Source: Fibrobacter sp. UWB10 (lineage in GTDB: Bacteria > Fibrobacterota > Fibrobacteria > Fibrobacterales > Fibrobacteraceae). From it: a DNA stretch of 64,000 nucleotides. Below are positions 36,574 to 46,045 of this stretch, piece after piece. The notes beneath the pieces were generated by a model. The model was not told where the DNA came from. It did not search any database and saw nothing but the letters and a program-made list of their open reading frames with translations. Location of the stretch: assembly GCF_900182935.1 (NCBI RefSeq), contig NZ_FXUE01000005.1:124001-188000 (forward strand), given 5' to 3'. A program made the translations under genes and the position numbers. The first letter of the stretch is position 1, and every line of letters starts with the position of its first letter.

Positions 36574-37089
36574 CTATCGGTTGTTCAGGTAGTCAAGCAC
36601 TTTCTGGGTCAGGTCGTTTTCTTTTTTCCAGAACACCACGGCGCCCGTTGCACGGTCGACCACCATGTCGTAGCCTTCCTGCAAGGCGATTTCGTTAATG
36701 GCCTTACGAATCAACTGAATGATCGGGCCACTCACCTTTTCGTTTTCAGAAATCAGTTCGCCCTTACGGCCATACACGCGGTCGATAAAGCTCTTGAGTT
36801 CCATGTCCTTCTTGTTGTACTCGGCTTCGAGCTCGCGCTTCTTTTCGTCGCTGAGCATAAGCACCTGTTTGTCGAGCTTTTCCTTAATGGCGGCAAGTTC
36901 CTTTTGCAGCAAGTTGCCCTGCTGTTCCCACTTTGCCACCTGACGGTCGTATTCTTCCTGAGCACGCTTGGTACCCTTGTAGCCGTCAAAAATCAGCTTG
37001 GAGTCCACATGCGCAATGCGCAAACCATCTTCGGCAAACGAGACGGCCGCAAACGCGAGAACCAAAACGATTAGCAGACGCTTAAGCAT
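36574..37089 (-). CDS. ompH: OmpH/Skp family periplasmic chaperone
   Basis: The 171-residue protein has a signal peptide (1-19) and the family layout: a short N-terminal strand RIAHVDSKLIFDGYKG, a long charged helical region (about 40-115) predicted to form the tentacle coiled coil, and a C-terminal strand with EIALQEGYDMVVDRATGAVVFWK. Skp-type trimers hold unfolded outer-membrane proteins. It follows bamA by 9 bases, the usual bamA-skp order. Confidence 0.93.
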   Translation of the reverse strand: MLKRLLIVLVLAFAAVSFAEDGLRIAHVDSKLIFDGYKGTKRAQEEYDRQVAKWEQQGNLLQKELAAIKEKLDKQVLMLSDEKKRELEAEYNKKDMELKSFIDRVYGRKGELISENEKVSGPIIQLIRKAINEIALQEGYDMVVDRATGAVVFWKKENDLTQKVLDYLNNR

Positions 37090-37098
37090 AGAGCCTCC

Positions 37099-39954
37099 TT
37101 AGAATCCTTGGCCGATAACAAAGTTGAACTGCATGTCGCCCACTTCGGTACGCTGCAAGCCACTATAGGTTTCACCCACATCTAACGGCCAAGCAAAGTC
37201 GAATCCGATAATACCGAGCATCGGCACAATCACGCGGAAACCGAAACCAATGTCTTTCTTGAGGCTCATCGGATCCCATTCGCTGAGCGGGTTCTTGGAC
37301 GGCTTCGGAACCTTGGTACGCGGGTTATAGCGTTCACCGAACACGTTACCGGCATCAAAGAAGAACGGCAACAGGTAGAAGGTCTGCGGCACAAGGCCAA
37401 GCTGCAGTTCCACACCCGTGTACTGGTAGCTGCGGCCCAAGCGGCGGTAACCGATAGAACCCGAGCTGTAACCACGCATCATGCCTTCGTAGCCCATCAC
37501 GCCACCCATGGTGTAAAGCGTGCGGTACTGCAACTGGTCACCAAAGATTACGCCATACTGGTTGGTAAGGGCAAGGGCCAAGCGGTCACGGAACAGCGGG
37601 AACCACCACTTGATTGTAAGTTCAGTCTTCACGAAGTTGAAGTCACTGAACAGCATGTCGTCTGCCCACTGAATGTCGAGCACGTAGCGAGAACCTTCGG
37701 TCGGGAACTGCGGCAGGTTCTTGTCATCACGGAGCAAGCGGAAGTTGATAGCAGATTCGATACCGGTGTAAACCACGTAGCTATCGTCAATGTTGTCACC
37801 CTGCTTGTTCATGAGCCAGCTGTAACCAATCTGACCGTAGAAGTAGTCATCGGGCCACTTAAGACGCTTACCCAGGTAAACACTTCCGCCGTAACGGGTA
37901 ATGTCCGGGTCGTCGTAATCGCTCATGTTCCACCATGAATAGCTGAGGCTTGCGCCCAAGGTAATCGGCTTGTCCAAGAACCAGGGTTCCTGGAAGCTGA
38001 TAGATGCACTCTTCTTATCGGCACCATATTCCACACTGAACGAGGCGGCCTGGCCGTCACCCATACAGCAGTTCGGAATAGAAACGCTTGCAGTACCCAC
38101 GACACCGTCGCTTTCGCTGTAAGACACGCCCAAGCTGAACTGGCCGGTACCGGCTTCCTTTTCTTGTACGGTAAAGTCGAGGTCCACTTCTTGTTCGCCC
38201 ACGACCTTAATGTCCGGAACGACAATGTCGAAGTAGTTGAGCTGCATGATTTCACGGAAACTACGTTCCAGCAAGGACTGGCGGTAGGTATCACCCGGAT
38301 ACAGGCGAACTTCGCGGCGAATCACCTTTTCGTTGGTCTTGGTGTTACCATGGATATGCACCTTGTGAATCTGGGCCGGAAGGCCTTCGGTCATCTTGTA
38401 AGACAGGTTCACAATCGAATCGTTTTCAAACGTACGGGTTTCTTCGTACTGGGCAAACAGGTAACCGTCTTCGCGGTATGCATCCAGAATGGCCTTGCGA
38501 GAAGCGTCATACTTGTACTGGTCGAACACTTCACCACTGTCGAGGCGGTAAGCGTAAGAAAGCATTCTGTCGTTCAGCACCTCGTTACCCGAGAAGTGCA
38601 GGCCACCCATGTAGTAGCGACGGCCTTCGTTCATGTGAATGTGAATCAGAATGGCGCTAGAAGTCTTAATGTTGTCGTACTTGTTCAAGGCCGGGAACAT
38701 GTCTTCGATCATGTAGCGGACCATGAGCTTTTCTTGGTAAGTAGAGCGCTTCTTGATCTTGCGGAGCGAGTCAATTTTAGCGTTTTTCCACTTGCGGCCA
38801 TCAACGATATCCAAGAATTCCTTGCGGGCACTTTCGTAGCGGATAATGTCGTTCAAGATTTTCCAAGCGTCTTCTTCGACCTTAACCTTGACCTTAGGTC
38901 TAGACACCCACGGCATTTCGCCCACGGCTCTGTGCTGGCGGAAGAAGTGCGTCACCTGCATGGTCGGCTTGCCGGCCATCTTGTAAAGCGGCGTAGCAGA
39001 GTCACCCAAAGCCAGGTTCATCTGATTATAAAGGACGTCGAGATTTTCGCCAAGCGGAACCATGCGACCCATATAGAACAGGCAGGTGGAGTCCGGCAAG
39101 TATTCGGCGCTGTATTCGGTAAGTTCTGCATCCAGGTAACCGAAATGACGGATGGCGTTCAACACCGTATCGCGGTCGGCTTCAAAAATGTTCTGCTTGA
39201 ATTCACCGCCGCCCCACCACTGGTCGAGCTTGGTGAGCATATGTTCCATGATATCTTCGGCAGGCACATGGTCGTTGCCCTGAATATCGAACTGACGGAC
39301 CTTGACCTTTTCGCCTTCGCGGACCAAGAAGGTCACCATATTCTTGTTTTCGTCGACCGGAGTTTCGCGGTAACCGACTTCGGCAAGCAGATAACCTTCG
39401 GTGCGGTAGTATTCCAAAATAGCCTGACGGTCGCGTTCCAGCTGGCTCTTGCTGTAAACCTGGCCCGGAATCATGCGGGTTTTGAGCTTCAAATCTTCTT
39501 CGGACACTTCGTCGCAGCCTTCGAATACGGCCGTATCAAGTGCCGGGAGTTCTTTAACCTTGAAAATGAGGTCGACATCGGTGCCATCGCCCACGTAATC
39601 AATCCAGGCGGTTACATCGTCAAAAAGGCCAGACTGGTAAAGAGAGGCCACCGAAGACTGGACCTTTTCGGTCAATGCCGTCGGAGAAAAACTTTGACCA
39701 TCGCGAATACCGATACGACTAAGGACAGCGCGGTCGTCCATGTGGACGGTTCCTTCGACCTTGACCTTGTGAATCTTATTTTCGACCATATAACTTTCGG
39801 ACATTTCAGACATGTCCAAAAGCTGGGCCTGAGCAAGCCCAACAAACATAGCAAGTAAAAACAGCCAACGGAAGCGCAGAATAAACCTACCTATAAACAA
39901 AATTCGGGACAAAAATACAAAAGTTAGGCGAGTTAGACCCGCCGCGGACTTCAT
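37099..39954 (-). CDS. bamA: outer-membrane protein assembly factor BamA
   Basis: The protein inserts beta-barrels into the outer membrane. POTRA-type repeats fill about residues 60-640 (IHKVKVEGTVHMDDRAVLSRIGI, KVRQFDIQGNDHVPAEDI, QIHKVHIHGNTKTNEKVIRREVRLYPGDTY), followed by the C-terminal 16-strand barrel (GQFSLGVSYSESDGV ... MQFNFVIGQGF). At 951 residues it is longer than usual (~800); the region about 300-450 carries extra sequence. The start is unsure: the ATG at 39954 has no ribosome site, while GGTAGG lies before an ATT/CTG pair at 39879-39882 that would give the compact signal peptide LRFRWLFLLAMFVGLAQA. Downstream is ompH. Confidence 0.94.
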   Translation of the reverse strand: MKSAAGLTRLTFVFLSRILFIGRFILRFRWLFLLAMFVGLAQAQLLDMSEMSESYMVENKIHKVKVEGTVHMDDRAVLSRIGIRDGQSFSPTALTEKVQSSVASLYQSGLFDDVTAWIDYVGDGTDVDLIFKVKELPALDTAVFEGCDEVSEEDLKLKTRMIPGQVYSKSQLERDRQAILEYYRTEGYLLAEVGYRETPVDENKNMVTFLVREGEKVKVRQFDIQGNDHVPAEDIMEHMLTKLDQWWGGGEFKQNIFEADRDTVLNAIRHFGYLDAELTEYSAEYLPDSTCLFYMGRMVPLGENLDVLYNQMNLALGDSATPLYKMAGKPTMQVTHFFRQHRAVGEMPWVSRPKVKVKVEEDAWKILNDIIRYESARKEFLDIVDGRKWKNAKIDSLRKIKKRSTYQEKLMVRYMIEDMFPALNKYDNIKTSSAILIHIHMNEGRRYYMGGLHFSGNEVLNDRMLSYAYRLDSGEVFDQYKYDASRKAILDAYREDGYLFAQYEETRTFENDSIVNLSYKMTEGLPAQIHKVHIHGNTKTNEKVIRREVRLYPGDTYRQSLLERSFREIMQLNYFDIVVPDIKVVGEQEVDLDFTVQEKEAGTGQFSLGVSYSESDGVVGTASVSIPNCCMGDGQAASFSVEYGADKKSASISFQEPWFLDKPITLGASLSYSWWNMSDYDDPDITRYGGSVYLGKRLKWPDDYFYGQIGYSWLMNKQGDNIDDSYVVYTGIESAINFRLLRDDKNLPQFPTEGSRYVLDIQWADDMLFSDFNFVKTELTIKWWFPLFRDRLALALTNQYGVIFGDQLQYRTLYTMGGVMGYEGMMRGYSSGSIGYRRLGRSYQYTGVELQLGLVPQTFYLLPFFFDAGNVFGERYNPRTKVPKPSKNPLSEWDPMSLKKDIGFGFRVIVPMLGIIGFDFAWPLDVGETYSGLQRTEVGDMQFNFVIGQGF

Positions 39955-39974
39955 TTTTTGCGATAAAATGCCGA

Positions 39975-41093
39975 TTATTCGAACAAATCCCTAATAGAAA
40001 CTCGACGCAGGCGTATCCGAAGCGGAATGGACTTGATATACATTTTCCAATAGTCCACCTCTTCCCAAAAGATTTCGGCCGGAGCAAGCCCCAAAAGCGA
40101 TAAAATTCGCTTTTTCTTTCGAATCCAGTGCTGCACGAAATTTCCGACAAATTTCTTTTTGTGCTTGCCGAAATTGCCGCCTGCGACACTGTCGCCCAGG
40201 ATTTTCACACCATACTTTTCATTGGGTGTACAAAGCATTTTGGCGCGGTCGAGTTTAAAAATATGCCCTAAAACCCACATGAGGGCGCCCGCAAAATCGC
40301 GAAGTCCAAACTTTTCCAGGTTTGCCGAAATAAATTTGCGGTCCGATTCCGAGGAATGTTCAAGCAATATGTAGTAATCCAGCAGTTGCTTTAACCCCAC
40401 GCCCGTGCCTAAAAAATGATGCTGAATATGCGCCAACTGCATGGCAAGCGCAAAGCGAATCGTAGGCACGTCAAAGCCTTCGGGCGTGCTTTCAGACTTC
40501 AGGATTTCTTTTTCTAAAAACGAAAGCAACCGACGGTGCGTAAACGGATTAAAATTCCCGGAAGACGGCCTAAAATGGACCTCTACCCCTACGCCACGGT
40601 CCTCTTTCAAATTGATATGATGGAACGATAATTGGACTTTCGGGTCGAATTCGAGCCCCACCTTTTGAAGCAGTTCCATAACGGCCTTTTTACCGCCTTC
40701 TACCCAAATGTCAATATCGCCAGCCTGGCGGGCATAAGGATTAGGGTAAAGCCTTGCATTGGCCGGGCCCTTGAGCACAGCCGACTTAGCCCCTTGTTCT
40801 TTGAAAAGCTGCGTGAGCCGAGCGGCCTCTTTGTTTAGCAAAACATTATGGCCTTTAACGGTTTCAGCCTCGCTTGCCCACTGGAATATTAGATCTAACG
40901 AAGGGCGCATGGCTTGGGGGAGCTTGGCAATCGCCCCGTAAGCAACACCTGCAAGCAACTGCCTTAACGCCTCGGCATGCACCAAATCCCATTGTTCGTC
41001 GGTTAATTTTTGGCCCCCGTTAAACACGGAATCTTCGGCACCTACCGCAATTCGCAGCAACTCGTACAAAGATTCTGTTTTCGAAAAAGCCAT
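39975..41093 (-). CDS. nucleotidyltransferase-fold protein (NTP_transf_5 family)
   Basis: The 372-residue protein starts at the ATG at 41093 (MAFSKTES). It carries the minimal nucleotidyltransferase signature AVLKGPANARLYPNPYARQAGDIDIWV, with likely metal-binding Asp126 and Asp128, and a later acidic partner in VEVHFRPS. This fits the uncharacterised NTP_transf_5 family (PF14907), often found in polysaccharide and surface-related loci. Substrate is unknown. It lies 20 bases upstream of bamA on the same strand, perhaps only by operon sharing. Confidence 0.85.
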   Translation of the reverse strand: MAFSKTESLYELLRIAVGAEDSVFNGGQKLTDEQWDLVHAEALRQLLAGVAYGAIAKLPQAMRPSLDLIFQWASEAETVKGHNVLLNKEAARLTQLFKEQGAKSAVLKGPANARLYPNPYARQAGDIDIWVEGGKKAVMELLQKVGLEFDPKVQLSFHHINLKEDRGVGVEVHFRPSSGNFNPFTHRRLLSFLEKEILKSESTPEGFDVPTIRFALAMQLAHIQHHFLGTGVGLKQLLDYYILLEHSSESDRKFISANLEKFGLRDFAGALMWVLGHIFKLDRAKMLCTPNEKYGVKILGDSVAGGNFGKHKKKFVGNFVQHWIRKKKRILSLLGLAPAEIFWEEVDYWKMYIKSIPLRIRLRRVSIRDLFE

Positions 41094-41219
41094 ACGTTTG
41101 AAATATAGATATTCAGAAATAGCCAAAACGGCCCCAAAACGGCGCAAAATAGGTTAAAAAACGCAAAAAAACGGCATTTTTTGTGTTCACGCCCGAAAGT
41201 TTTTATATACATTCAGTGT

Positions 41220-43013
41220 ATGACACCGCAAGCACTGAGATTATCCGAGATTACTATTTCGAATCTGCGTTCTATTCAGAGGCAGACGTTTCCGCTCAGT
41301 AGCTTTACCGCGCTCATTGGCTACAACAACGCCGGCAAAACGAATATCTTGATGGGTATTCGCTGGCTTTTGTCCAAATTTTCGCTCGACATTTCGTACT
41401 TTGACGACCCAAACCACCCTGTTGAAGTCATCGGCGTATTTGATGGCATTTCGGAACAGGTGCTAAACCGTTTGGGCGAAGAATACGCCGCCGAAGTACG
41501 CCCGTTCTTGCAGAACACTCCGCAAGGCCCTGGCCGCCTGCGCGTCAAAAAGGTGCAGCGCATTCCCAACGAAAACCCGGAAAGCCTTGAACTTTTCGTA
41601 TTCGTGCCGAGCAATCACCGCAAGGGCGACAAGCGCGAATGGGTGCGTCCCAATGACGCGTTCAAGTTTGCATACCACCGCATGTTCCCGGAATCAATTG
41701 CCATTTGGGACTTTGAAGGGAACCAGGCGTTCACCAAGCTTTTGCATGAAATTTTCAAACCGCTCGAACGCCGATTCGGTAACGAAATCAACACGCTTTT
41801 GAACAAATTCGCCGACCTGCTTTCGCCGGACAGCGAAAACCGCGCCGCTGAAATCAGCATTTTTGACCGAGAAGTCAACGAGAAACTTTCGCCGCTGTTC
41901 CCGAGCGTTAAAGTGGAATTCGACATTCCCATGCCGACTCTTGAAACATTCCTCAAGAGCGCAAGTCTTAAAGTCATCGACGAAGATGACGGCTTTGAAC
42001 GCGACATTAGCCGCATGGGCGAAGGTAGCAAGCGAGCCATTCAGATGGCACTGGTGCGTTACCTGGCAGACGTCAAGAAACACCACCACAACCATTACCT
42101 GAGCCGCACGCTGTTGCTCATTGATTCGCCGGAACTTTACCTGCACCCGCAGGCCGTAGAACTTGTGCGCGTGGCACTCAAGAATCTTTCGAACGAAGGC
42201 TACCAGGTGGTATTCGCTACCCACAGCGCCCAAATGGTGACTAGCGAAGACGTCAGCACCTCGCTCCTGATTCGTAAGAACAAAGAACGCGGCACCTTTA
42301 TGCGTAAGCGAATGGAAGACGCCGTGCACCAGGTGGTACAAGACGCTCCGAGCCAGCTCCAAATGCTCTTTAGCCTTTCAAACAGTAACGAACTATTGTT
42401 TGCAGACTACGTGCTTTTGACCGAAGGCAAGACCGAATGGCGTGTGCTCCCGGCGCTCTTTGAACGCATTACCGGGCAGTCCTTTGCCCTCATTAAATGT
42501 GCGCTAGTTCGCCAGGGCGGCGTGAGCAACACCCGCAAGAGCATGCAAGTGCTCGACGCCATGGACATGCCTGTGCGCGCCATTGTGGACTTGGATTATG
42601 CGTTTACCACCGCGACCCGCGACGGATTCTTAGAGCCCAACGATCCCGACATCAAGTACTGCCGCGACCTGTTCCGCGAACTCGCCTTCCATAACCATTT
42701 GCGCCTGGTGAACGGACTCCCCGTCAACAAGCACAGCAACATTAGTGCTTCTACCGCCTACGCCATGATGGCAGAAATGGAAGAAGCGCAACACCCCATT
42801 CGTAGCATTCATGCCAAGCTCCGCAACCAAGGCATTTGGGTGTGGACGCGTGGCGCCATCGAAGAGCACTTGGGTCTCGAAGCTAAGAATGAACAGGCAT
42901 GGAGCAAGTTCATTGAACGCAGCAAGTCTCCGGACTTTATAAAAACACTCCCCGATTACGCAGGAATCGAGGAGTTATGCCGCTGGATTATTGAAGGCAG
43001 CCACGGGAACTAG
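41220..43013 (+). CDS. OLD family ATP-dependent endonuclease (AAA + TOPRIM)
   Basis: The 597-residue protein starts at 41220 (MTPQALRLSEITISNLRS). The N-terminal ABC/SMC-like ATPase has Walker A IGYNNAGKTN (33-42), a signature-like SRMGEGSKRA and Walker B LLLIDSPELYLHPQ. The C-terminal TOPRIM nuclease has LLTEGKTEWRVLPAL with its Glu near 402 and DLDYAF near 457. OLD proteins are nucleases, some acting in phage defence (P2 Old, GajA of Gabija). No UvrD-like GajB gene follows, so it is not Gabija; it would be a stand-alone OLD. It overlaps the convergent trpS stop at the shared CTAG. Confidence 0.9.
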   Translation: MTPQALRLSEITISNLRSIQRQTFPLSSFTALIGYNNAGKTNILMGIRWLLSKFSLDISYFDDPNHPVEVIGVFDGISEQVLNRLGEEYAAEVRPFLQNTPQGPGRLRVKKVQRIPNENPESLELFVFVPSNHRKGDKREWVRPNDAFKFAYHRMFPESIAIWDFEGNQAFTKLLHEIFKPLERRFGNEINTLLNKFADLLSPDSENRAAEISIFDREVNEKLSPLFPSVKVEFDIPMPTLETFLKSASLKVIDEDDGFERDISRMGEGSKRAIQMALVRYLADVKKHHHNHYLSRTLLLIDSPELYLHPQAVELVRVALKNLSNEGYQVVFATHSAQMVTSEDVSTSLLIRKNKERGTFMRKRMEDAVHQVVQDAPSQLQMLFSLSNSNELLFADYVLLTEGKTEWRVLPALFERITGQSFALIKCALVRQGGVSNTRKSMQVLDAMDMPVRAIVDLDYAFTTATRDGFLEPNDPDIKYCRDLFRELAFHNHLRLVNGLPVNKHSNISASTAYAMMAEMEEAQHPIRSIHAKLRNQGIWVWTRGAIEEHLGLEAKNEQAWSKFIERSKSPDFIKTLPDYAGIEELCRWIIEGSHGN

Positions 43014-44005
43014 TAAGTTCCGAGCAGGCTACGTACCTTCTCCATCATAATTTTAGATTTAGCGCGAGCCTTTTCCTTACCGTAGGCAAGAATCTTGTCG
43101 ATTTCTTCGGTATGGCTGAGCAGGTAGAAGTACTTTTCGCGAGCAGGGCCGAGGTGTTCTTCGAGTACGTTCTGGAGTTCCTGCTTGGCGTGGCCCCAGC
43201 CCATGCCACCAGCGCGGTAGCGGGCAGCCAGAGCTTCGGTCTGTTCCGGCGTTGCAAAAAGCTTGTACAGCTTGAACACGTTGCAAGTGTCCGGATCCTT
43301 GGGTTCTTCAATGCCCTGAGAGTTCGTCACAATCTTGCCGATTTTCTTTTTGAGAGCCTTGCTTTCGAGGAAGATGTCGATGACGTTGTCGTAAGATTTA
43401 CTCATCTTGCGGCCGTCGAGACCCGGAATGATACCGGTGGTTTCCTGGAACACGGGTTCCGGAATGGTGAACACGTCTTCGCCAAAATGCTTGTTGAACT
43501 TGATGGCGATATCGCGAGCAAATTCCACGTGCTGCTTCTGGTCTTTACCAACCGGCACGATGTCTGCGCTGAACATGAGGATGTCGGCATCCATGAGGCA
43601 CGGGTAGCAATAGAGGCCCATGTTCACATTTGCATCCGGATCTTCGCCAGCGGCTTCGTTCTTCGCGACCTTATCCTTGTAGGCATGGGCACGGTTCATG
43701 AATCCCTTTGGCGTAAAGCAGCTCAAAGCCCAGCTCAGTTCGAAAATTTCAGGAATGTCGCTCTGCTTGTAGAACAGGCCTTCTTCCGGGTTCAGGCCAA
43801 GAGCAAGCCAGGTAGCCGCAATCTTGTAGATATTTGCGCGCATTTCGGCGCCGTTCTGCACCGTTGTCAGGGCATGATAGTCAGCAATAAAGTAGACCGT
43901 ATCGTAGGTCTTCGAAAGTTCGAGAGCCGGGCGAATGGCGCCCAGGTAGTTACCCAAGTGAGGTGTGCCGGTGGGCTTGATGCCCGTAAGAGAAATTTTT
44001 TTCAT
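43010..44005 (-). CDS. trpS: tryptophanyl-tRNA synthetase
   Basis: The 331-residue class I synthetase charges tRNA-Trp. The HIGH-type motif is TGTPHLGNYLGA (12-23), the KMSKS loop is GRKMSKSYDN, and YFIADYHALTT and GFMNRAHAYKDK are typical of the family. It closes a minus-strand run with coaX, a diguanylate cyclase and an epimerase, 15 bases after the last. Its stop overlaps that of the convergent OLD gene. Confidence 0.96.
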   Translation of the reverse strand: MKKISLTGIKPTGTPHLGNYLGAIRPALELSKTYDTVYFIADYHALTTVQNGAEMRANIYKIAATWLALGLNPEEGLFYKQSDIPEIFELSWALSCFTPKGFMNRAHAYKDKVAKNEAAGEDPDANVNMGLYCYPCLMDADILMFSADIVPVGKDQKQHVEFARDIAIKFNKHFGEDVFTIPEPVFQETTGIIPGLDGRKMSKSYDNVIDIFLESKALKKKIGKIVTNSQGIEEPKDPDTCNVFKLYKLFATPEQTEALAARYRAGGMGWGHAKQELQNVLEEHLGPAREKYFYLLSHTEEIDKILAYGKEKARAKSKIMMEKVRSLLGTY

Positions 44006-44020
44006 GGCGCAAATATAGGT

Positions 44021-44962
44021 TTATTGTTTATTGTCTTTTAAAAGCTTGTCGAAATACACAATCGTCTTTTCGAGGCCCTGGCGCAGAGGAATCGTCGGTT
44101 CCCAGCCGAGAGCAGACTTTGCAAGTTCAATGTTCGGGCGGCGCATCTTGGGGTCGTCACCCGGGAGCGGCTTGTACACGATTTTGCTCTTGGAGCTCGT
44201 GAGTTCAAGAACTTCTTTGGCAAGTTCGAGCATCGTGAATTCGCCGGGGTTTCCAATGTTGACCGGGCCAATAATCTTGTCCTGGTTCATCATGCGGATA
44301 AAGCCTTCAATCAAGTCGTCTACATAGCAGAAACTACGAGTCTGGCTTCCATCACCGTAAATGGTGATGTCTTCGCCCTTGAGAGCCTGCACGATAAAGT
44401 TACTGACCACGCGGCCATCGTTCATGAGCATGCGCGGGCCGTAGGTGTTAAAGATTCGTACAATGCGAATGTCCACATTGTTCTGGCGGTGGTAATCCAT
44501 GAACAAGGTTTCAGCAACGCGCTTGCCTTCGTCGTAGCAGCTGCGAATGCCAATCGGGTTCACGTTTCCCCAGTAGTCTTCGGTCTGCGGGTGCACGGCC
44601 GGATCGCCGTAAACTTCGCTTGTGCTCGCCTGAAGGATACGAGCCTTCACGCGCTTTGCCATGCCGAGCATGTTGATTGCACCCATCACGCTTGTCTTGA
44701 TGGTCTTTACCGGATTAAACTGGTAATGAATGGGGCTTGCGGGGCATGCCAAGTTAAAAATGCGGTCCACTTCCAACAGAATCGGTTCTGTCACGTCGTG
44801 GCGGATCAGTTCAAAGCGATGATTGTCGCGCAAGTGGTCGACATTCATCAAACGACCTGTAAAGTAGTTGTCAAGGCAAATGACTTCGTGACCGTCATTC
44901 AGCAGACGTTCACACAAGTGACTTCCTAAAAACCCAGCCCCACCAGTTACTAAACAGCGCAT
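44021..44962 (-). CDS. UDP-glucuronate decarboxylase-like NAD-dependent epimerase/dehydratase
   Basis: The 313-residue short-chain dehydrogenase begins at 44962, with GGAG seven bases upstream (a TTG at 44974 is less likely). It has the NAD motif GGAGFLGSH (7-15), the active-site pair Tyr143/Lys147 (CYDEGK) with Ser/Glu in STSEVYGDP, and [10 protein letters not shown] and [14 protein letters not shown] typical of UDP-xylose synthase. It probably makes UDP-xylose from UDP-glucuronate, or a related UDP-sugar, for surface glycans. It lies between a diguanylate cyclase and trpS. Confidence 0.88.
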   Translation of the reverse strand: MRCLVTGGAGFLGSHLCERLLNDGHEVICLDNYFTGRLMNVDHLRDNHRFELIRHDVTEPILLEVDRIFNLACPASPIHYQFNPVKTIKTSVMGAINMLGMAKRVKARILQASTSEVYGDPAVHPQTEDYWGNVNPIGIRSCYDEGKRVAETLFMDYHRQNNVDIRIVRIFNTYGPRMLMNDGRVVSNFIVQALKGEDITIYGDGSQTRSFCYVDDLIEGFIRMMNQDKIIGPVNIGNPGEFTMLELAKEVLELTSSKSKIVYKPLPGDDPKMRRPNIELAKSALGWEPTIPLRQGLEKTIVYFDKLLKDNKQ

Positions 44963-44993
44963 ATTAAGCTCCAATTATATGAGCATAATATAG

Positions 44994-46016
44994 CTATTTA
45001 ACGACTTGGTTCTTACCGTGTTTCTTGCCCCAATAGAGTTTTTCGTCGGCCTGACGGATATATTCCTCGTAGTCCGCAATATTTTCGCCTGTACTAAGGC
45101 CAATCGTTGCCGTAATAGAAACCTTAGAATTCTTGTAATAAACCACCTGTTCCGCAAGTTTAGCGCGGAAGTTGCTCAAAAGTTCTAGAGCATGGGAGTT
45201 ATCCATCTGAGGCAGGTACAACACAAATTCTTCACCTCCCCAACGAACTGCCACGCCATTTTGAGGAAGACAACTTTCAATACACTTGCTCACCGCAGCC
45301 AAGACCTTATCGCCCGTTTCATGGCCATAGGTGTCGTTAATTTTCTTGAAGTCATCCACATCCAACATAGCCACTGAGTAAGAGGTTTCTTTTTCCTCTT
45401 TGCTACGCTTCATGATGCCTTCAAAGAATCGGCGGTTATAGAGTCCGGTCAGCATGTCATGATTGATGTTATAGTCCAGCTTTTCACGAGTGGTTTTAAG
45501 TTCTATCAAGTAAAGGTTTGACAAATAGAACAGTGTAAACAACGTAATGATCAAGTTCATGACTTTCACAAAAGAGCTGTGAAGCAGTACCAAATCCATC
45601 AGTTCCGGGTAAAGGGAATAATTAAAAACGGAAATCATGCTAATTGCAACCGCAAACATAGCTCCAATAAGCTGATATATGTGTTTTTTCCTGTTGGAAT
45701 AAGGCAGCATAAAGAAAATTACCGCCACCATGCCAATGACAAAAGTCAAGGTACCAAAATGACCGCCAGAAATCAACTCCGTCATGGCAGAGAAAAAGAT
45801 AATTTCGAAATAGGCAAAAGAAATCCTGAAATTTTCATTCTTGAAAATCGTAAGAATTGAAATGTACAATACAGAGCTAAAGCAGTTTAGAACCACCAGC
45901 GGGAAAAGCCCAAACTTCCAAAACAGGAACACGTTAAAAACGTGAACGCACAGACACATAATCAAGAAGATTACGGTCCTATGCTTCGAGAGCGTATTGA
46001 TAAGATTTTTCGGCAT
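44994..46016 (-). CDS. membrane diguanylate cyclase (GGEEF)
   Basis: The 340-residue protein has five or six membrane helices in residues ~12-170 and a C-terminal GGDEF domain (about 180-340). The active-site motif is RWGGEEF (258-264), with metal-binding Asp in MLDVDDFKKIND and NINHDMLTGLYNRRFF as expected. It should make cyclic di-GMP. The product-inhibition site (RxxD just before the active site) is absent: the sequence there is LPQN. The gene sits between coaX and the epimerase with short gaps, so its expression is tied to them. Confidence 0.92.
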   Translation of the reverse strand: MPKNLINTLSKHRTVIFLIMCLCVHVFNVFLFWKFGLFPLVVLNCFSSVLYISILTIFKNENFRISFAYFEIIFFSAMTELISGGHFGTLTFVIGMVAVIFFMLPYSNRKKHIYQLIGAMFAVAISMISVFNYSLYPELMDLVLLHSSFVKVMNLIITLFTLFYLSNLYLIELKTTREKLDYNINHDMLTGLYNRRFFEGIMKRSKEEKETSYSVAMLDVDDFKKINDTYGHETGDKVLAAVSKCIESCLPQNGVAVRWGGEEFVLYLPQMDNSHALELLSNFRAKLAEQVVYYKNSKVSITATIGLSTGENIADYEEYIRQADEKLYWGKKHGKNQVVK

Positions 46017-46045
46017 TTGTTTTTCCCCTTCTTACTTGAGAAAAC

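Noticed and set aside
41220-43013. Gabija defence system
   Set aside because: Only the OLD-type gene is present; the next gene is trpS on the other strand, not a UvrD-like helicase.
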